A stretch of DNA of 9,066 nt from JBLHOS01 sp047623825 (GTDB taxonomy: Bacteria; Pseudomonadota; Alphaproteobacteria; Rhodobacterales; Rhodobacteraceae), in assembly GCA_047623825.1 (NCBI GenBank), contig JBLHOS010000102.1:1-9066 (forward strand). The letters run 5' to 3'. Positions 7,134 to 9,066 of this stretch are shown piece by piece. The translations under genes were made by a program, and so were the position numbers. Within the stretch, counting starts at the first letter, position 1, and each line of letters opens with the position of its first letter. The notes below the pieces were generated by a model. That model was not told the origin of the DNA. It saw only the letters and a program-made list of their open reading frames with translations, and made no database searches.

Positions 7134-7720
7134 TGCACCAGTCCGCGTAACCCAGCCTAACCAATAACGAACATATCAGTAGCCGCAACGAAGCTGTGCC
7201 AGTGTCGGCATAGTCTTTCTACTTCTCAGCGTTTTAAGAACCACCTCGCTGCATTTCTTGGTTAGATCTAAGGCAGACATGCCACCCAAACTGTTTGCGC
7301 ATGGTGAAATTGGACATTGCTCGGGACGCGAAAGGCAGATTGCCAAAGATCAGAACTGATACGCCGTCAACCAAGCACGCGACCAAGCGGATCAAGATCA
7401 GCCTGATAATTTAGCTTACAGGCTGCTAAGATATTATTGATCGCTTCGCTAAATCCCTTAAACCTACAAAGCATCTGGGTCTATGTGTTCGACCAGACCC
7501 GGGTGAGCAACTGCCCAATAACACGTCGCGATGTCACGAAACTTGGATGCTTCGACCAGAAACGCGGTCTTAGAAAAGGCACCCACCCAGCGGCTTTCGG
7601 CTCAATAGATTAAACCGCACGGCAATCAGCGAACTACTTGCAGGATCAAGAAATTTATGGGCTTCGCAGTGCGGATCAGGCGACCATCGGGACCAGCATT
7701 AACGGACGCACATTATCGCT
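7134..7720. other. Gene-free stretch with possible decayed coding sequence
   Basis: No intact gene is seen in these 587 bases. On the minus strand three adjoining frames give protein-like stretches in order: about 7475-7610 (for example VEASKFRDIATCYWAVAHPG), about 7375-7470 (for example GFSEAINNILAACKLNY), and about 7245-7375 (for example DGVSVLIFGNLPFASRAM). This could be a frameshifted relic, but I recognise no family and short open frames arise by chance. The 10-mer TTCGACCAGA occurs twice (7488-7497 and 7551-7560), 63 bases apart. No tRNA, CRISPR or IS end was found here. Confidence 0.3.
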
Positions 7721-7752
7721 CAGGCTGTCCCTTTTGACTAAAGGACAGCCTG
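7721..7752 (-). terminator. Strong hairpin downstream of the small basic-protein gene
   Basis: CAGGCTGTCC (7721-7730) and GGACAGCCTG (7743-7752) form a perfect 10-bp stem. It can be lengthened by TTT/AAA across a one-base bulge, leaving a short loop. It lies 18 bases past the TAG of the 44-codon gene, the expected place for transcription ending on the minus strand. No T-run follows on either strand, so it may act as a Rho-assisted or mRNA-protecting hairpin rather than a standard intrinsic terminator. Confidence 0.55.
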
Positions 7753-7770
7753 TGTTAGGTTGGGGAAGAC

Positions 7771-7905
7771 CTATTTGATCTTCTTACCTGCGATTGCAAC
7801 CGCAGGTTTTGCAGCCAGCAAATTCGCGGTCGCAGGGAGCTTGGCTTTGACCTGCTTTGGCTTTTTGACCTCTTTGTTTCCCCGGTTGTTGTTGCCTTTG
7901 GCCAT
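7771..7905 (-). CDS. Small lysine-rich conserved-type protein, function unknown
   Basis: A 44-residue product beginning MAKGNNNRGNKEVKKPKQ and ending IAGKKIK. It has 11 lysines and one arginine against a single acidic residue, no hydrophobic segment, and is probably cytoplasmic and nucleic-acid friendly or disordered. It resembles short 'MAKG-N...NKE-KKPK' proteins that I recall as widespread hypothetical proteins in alphaproteobacteria; that is memory, not a search. Support for translation is good: AAAGGA lies six bases before ATG at 7905, and a strong hairpin sits just past the TAG. It is easily missed because a longer open frame on the same strand (7784-8131) overlaps it and also covers the end of the nucleotidyltransferase gene. 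It lies 113 bases downstream of that gene and may have its own promoter. No function is proposed. Confidence 0.72.
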   Translation of the reverse strand: MAKGNNNRGNKEVKKPKQVKAKLPATANLLAAKPAVAIAGKKIK

Positions 7906-8018
7906 CTGATTTCCTTTGGGTTTGCAGCGATTTCCCTGGCCTTTGCCTGGTCAGTTCAAGACTGCGGTTATCCATCTTTCGCCAATACGTGGCCGAAAAT
8001 GGGCTTGCTCTCTGTCTG

Positions 8019-8840
8019 TTACGTCCGTTTGTAGGCTTTGATGGACGAAGCGCGTAGAAGATGGTGATGCTTGGGCGCGGCAGGTTTTGCCCGCGCCCGG
8101 AACATCTTGTTGGCCACCACAAAATCATCATGGGTTGCGACCTTGGTACAATTCAGCCCCGTTATGTCAAGGGAGTGAAGGGCGATGTCCCTTGCAATCA
8201 AACGCTCATACGCGGACTCATAGTACGCCTGATTATGGGTGTCGTCGAACATCATTTGCGAAAGTTCCGCAAACAAAAGTGCGGCGGCAACGGCATCAAT
8301 TTTTTCGATCCCGATTAATTCGCCCTGCGCCTTTTTCGGTTGAACTTCTTTGCTTGCGTGCAGCACGCGCAATTGGTCATCAACGACTACCTTTACCCCA
8401 TCTGCCCCCGATTGTGTGGCACGATCGAAACATAGGACGGTCGCGAAATCGCTGCGGATCAATCGGCGTAGGATTTGCACCTCAAAGACGACATCAGCAT
8501 CAAATTTGATGAACCCTGCACCCCCAAGGGCATCAGCGGCCAGCATCAGGGAATACCCGGTGTTGGTCTCTGCAAATTTTTCATTGGCGACGTAGGTCAC
8601 ATCCAAATTTGGAAAAGCTCCAGCGACAAAGTCACGAATTCGGTCGTTCAGATGTCCAACGACCAAAATGAATTCTGACAGACCACAACTTTGGCAACTG
8701 CGGATCATGTGCTCCAAGATCGGTTTGCCGGCGACCTCTAGAAGGCTCTTAGGACAGTCATCTGTCAGAGATCGGATGCGAGAGCCGGCACCGGCCGCAA
8801 GTATCACGACCTTGGGCAAAGGATTTAGATCTGTTTTCAT
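8019..8840 (-). CDS. LicC-type NTP transferase (phosphocholine cytidylyltransferase-like)
   Basis: A 273-residue soluble nucleotidyltransferase of the GT-A fold. LAAGAGSR (14-21) is the nucleotide-binding loop, with Pro30-Lys31 following. NTGYS (93-97) sits where LicC-type enzymes contact the substrate, and KFDADVVF (112-119), with Asp114 and Asp116, is the metal-binding site. GELIGIEK (183-190) and DITGL (225-229) are later family landmarks. LicC activates phosphocholine with CTP for attachment to surface glycans; relatives activate other phospho-alcohols, sugars or phosphonates, so the substrate is open. I chose ATG at 8840 because the protein core begins ten residues later; an in-frame start at 8921 would add an unrelated 27-residue leader. 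The C-terminal 25 residues are basic and do not belong to the core. No choline kinase or transferase partner is visible in the window. Confidence 0.85.
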   Translation of the reverse strand: MKTDLNPLPKVVILAAGAGSRIRSLTDDCPKSLLEVAGKPILEHMIRSCQSCGLSEFILVVGHLNDRIRDFVAGAFPNLDVTYVANEKFAETNTGYSLMLAADALGGAGFIKFDADVVFEVQILRRLIRSDFATVLCFDRATQSGADGVKVVVDDQLRVLHASKEVQPKKAQGELIGIEKIDAVAAALLFAELSQMMFDDTHNQAYYESAYERLIARDIALHSLDITGLNCTKVATHDDFVVANKMFRARAKPAAPKHHHLLRASSIKAYKRT

Positions 8841-8978
8841 TTTTATATGCCTTAGTCGACCGTTTACTTCGGTACATGGATTCCAAATATGTGGTTGCTG
8901 ATTGGCATGTGCGCAAGCCACGTTGATGGCCCCAGAAAAATATCCATAAGTGGGCGGTTGCTTCAGGTCTCGACTTGG
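8841..8978. promoter_or_regulatory. Upstream region of the nucleotidyltransferase gene
   Basis: This 138-bp stretch precedes the nucleotidyltransferase start. On the minus strand AAGG lies about 10 bases before the ATG, a weak ribosome site. CATATT at 8892-8887 could be a -10 element, but no good -35 is placed correctly. Nothing else is recognised. Confidence 0.3.
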
Positions 8979-9032
8979 TCAGCGACCGAACCCTAAGCCC
9001 ATTGACGCAGAGAGGGCATGCAGTGCTTTAGC
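8979..9032 (-). pseudogene. Possible 3' end of a gene cut by an insertion
   Basis: The minus strand gives 17 codons, AKALHALSASMGLGFGR, then TGA at 8981-8979, lying flush against the IS-like end that begins at 9033. The composition and position fit the C-terminus of a gene upstream of the nucleotidyltransferase that was interrupted by the element. Seventeen open codons are easily found by chance and I recognise no family, so this is a suggestion only. Confidence 0.25.
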
Positions 9033-9066
9033 GGGCTCTGTTGCACAAACCCGGTGAGGGATTCAT
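9033..9066. mobile_element. Likely terminal end of an insertion sequence (IS5- or IS6-like)
   Basis: The sequence GGGCTCTGTTGCACAAACCC at 9033-9052 closely resembles terminal inverted repeats of IS5-family elements (GGC-TTGTTG-A-AAA type) and also the GGCTCTGTTGCAAA ends of some IS6-family elements. The element would extend to the right, outside the window; 34 bases are visible and no transposase codons can be read. The family, the matching far end and the target duplication cannot be checked here. Confidence 0.5.

Noticed and set aside
7786..7807. ACCTGCG/CGCAGGT hairpin followed by TTTT on the plus strand, resembling an intrinsic terminator
   Set aside because: It lies inside the C-terminal codons of the minus-strand small gene, and no intact plus-strand gene ends just before it, so a chance or coding-constrained origin is more likely.
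7784..8131. A 115-codon minus-strand open frame spanning the end of the nucleotidyltransferase gene and most of the small lysine-rich gene
   Set aside because: It overlaps two better supported genes in another frame, has no recognisable motif, and its Gln/Arg-rich composition is typical of an out-of-frame reading.
8841..8921. A 27-residue N-terminal extension of the nucleotidyltransferase from an upstream in-frame start
   Set aside because: The extension has no similarity to the fold, and the conserved core begins ten residues after the ATG at 8840, the normal distance for the family.
1..9066. CRISPR array, tRNA, rRNA or prophage genes
   Set aside because: No regularly spaced repeats, no cloverleaf-like tRNA sequence, no rRNA motifs and no phage structural genes were seen on either strand.

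Overview
The window looks like chromosome of an alphaproteobacterium of the Rhodobacterales (Roseobacter-type). This rests on the minus-strand order uvrC - pgsA - moaD - moaE, a known arrangement in that order, on proteins that read as Rhodobacteraceae-like, and on moderate GC content. It is recognition from memory, not a database search. Every intact gene found lies on the minus strand, so transcription runs from high to low coordinates.

Right to left: the right edge (9033-9066) resembles the terminal inverted repeat of an insertion sequence. It abuts a 17-codon open tail that may be the end of a gene cut by the insertion. Next are an intact LicC-type CTP:phosphocholine-like nucleotidylyltransferase (8019-8840) and a 44-residue lysine-rich gene (7771-7905) with a good ribosome binding site, followed by a strong hairpin. 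From about 7720 to 6144 no intact gene is visible. This stretch holds a clearly decayed plus-strand FAD/NAD(P) oxidoreductase (about 6465-7133: at least three frame changes, one in-frame stop, missing N-terminus, missing internal segment) and further sequence that may be old coding DNA.

From 6107 down to 3361 lies a tight cluster: an S49 (SppA-type) peptidase, a small membrane-anchored zinc-ribbon protein coupled to it by a TGATG overlap, a YrbG-type sodium/calcium exchanger, and a short-chain reductase whose Asp-Tyr-Lys arrangement matches pteridine reductases. A 310-bp AT-rich intergenic region (3051-3360) with dyads and one perfect DnaA-box 9-mer separates it from the next cluster: uvrC (excision repair), pgsA (phosphatidylglycerophosphate synthase), moaD and moaE (the two molybdopterin synthase subunits; moaE leaves the window at base 1).

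The left two thirds is conserved housekeeping backbone and the right third is an eroding accessory zone. I see no wholly new system. The more interesting items are the overlooked 44-residue gene, the coupled zinc-ribbon membrane protein, the pteridine-reductase-like SDR, the oxidoreductase relic and the IS edge.
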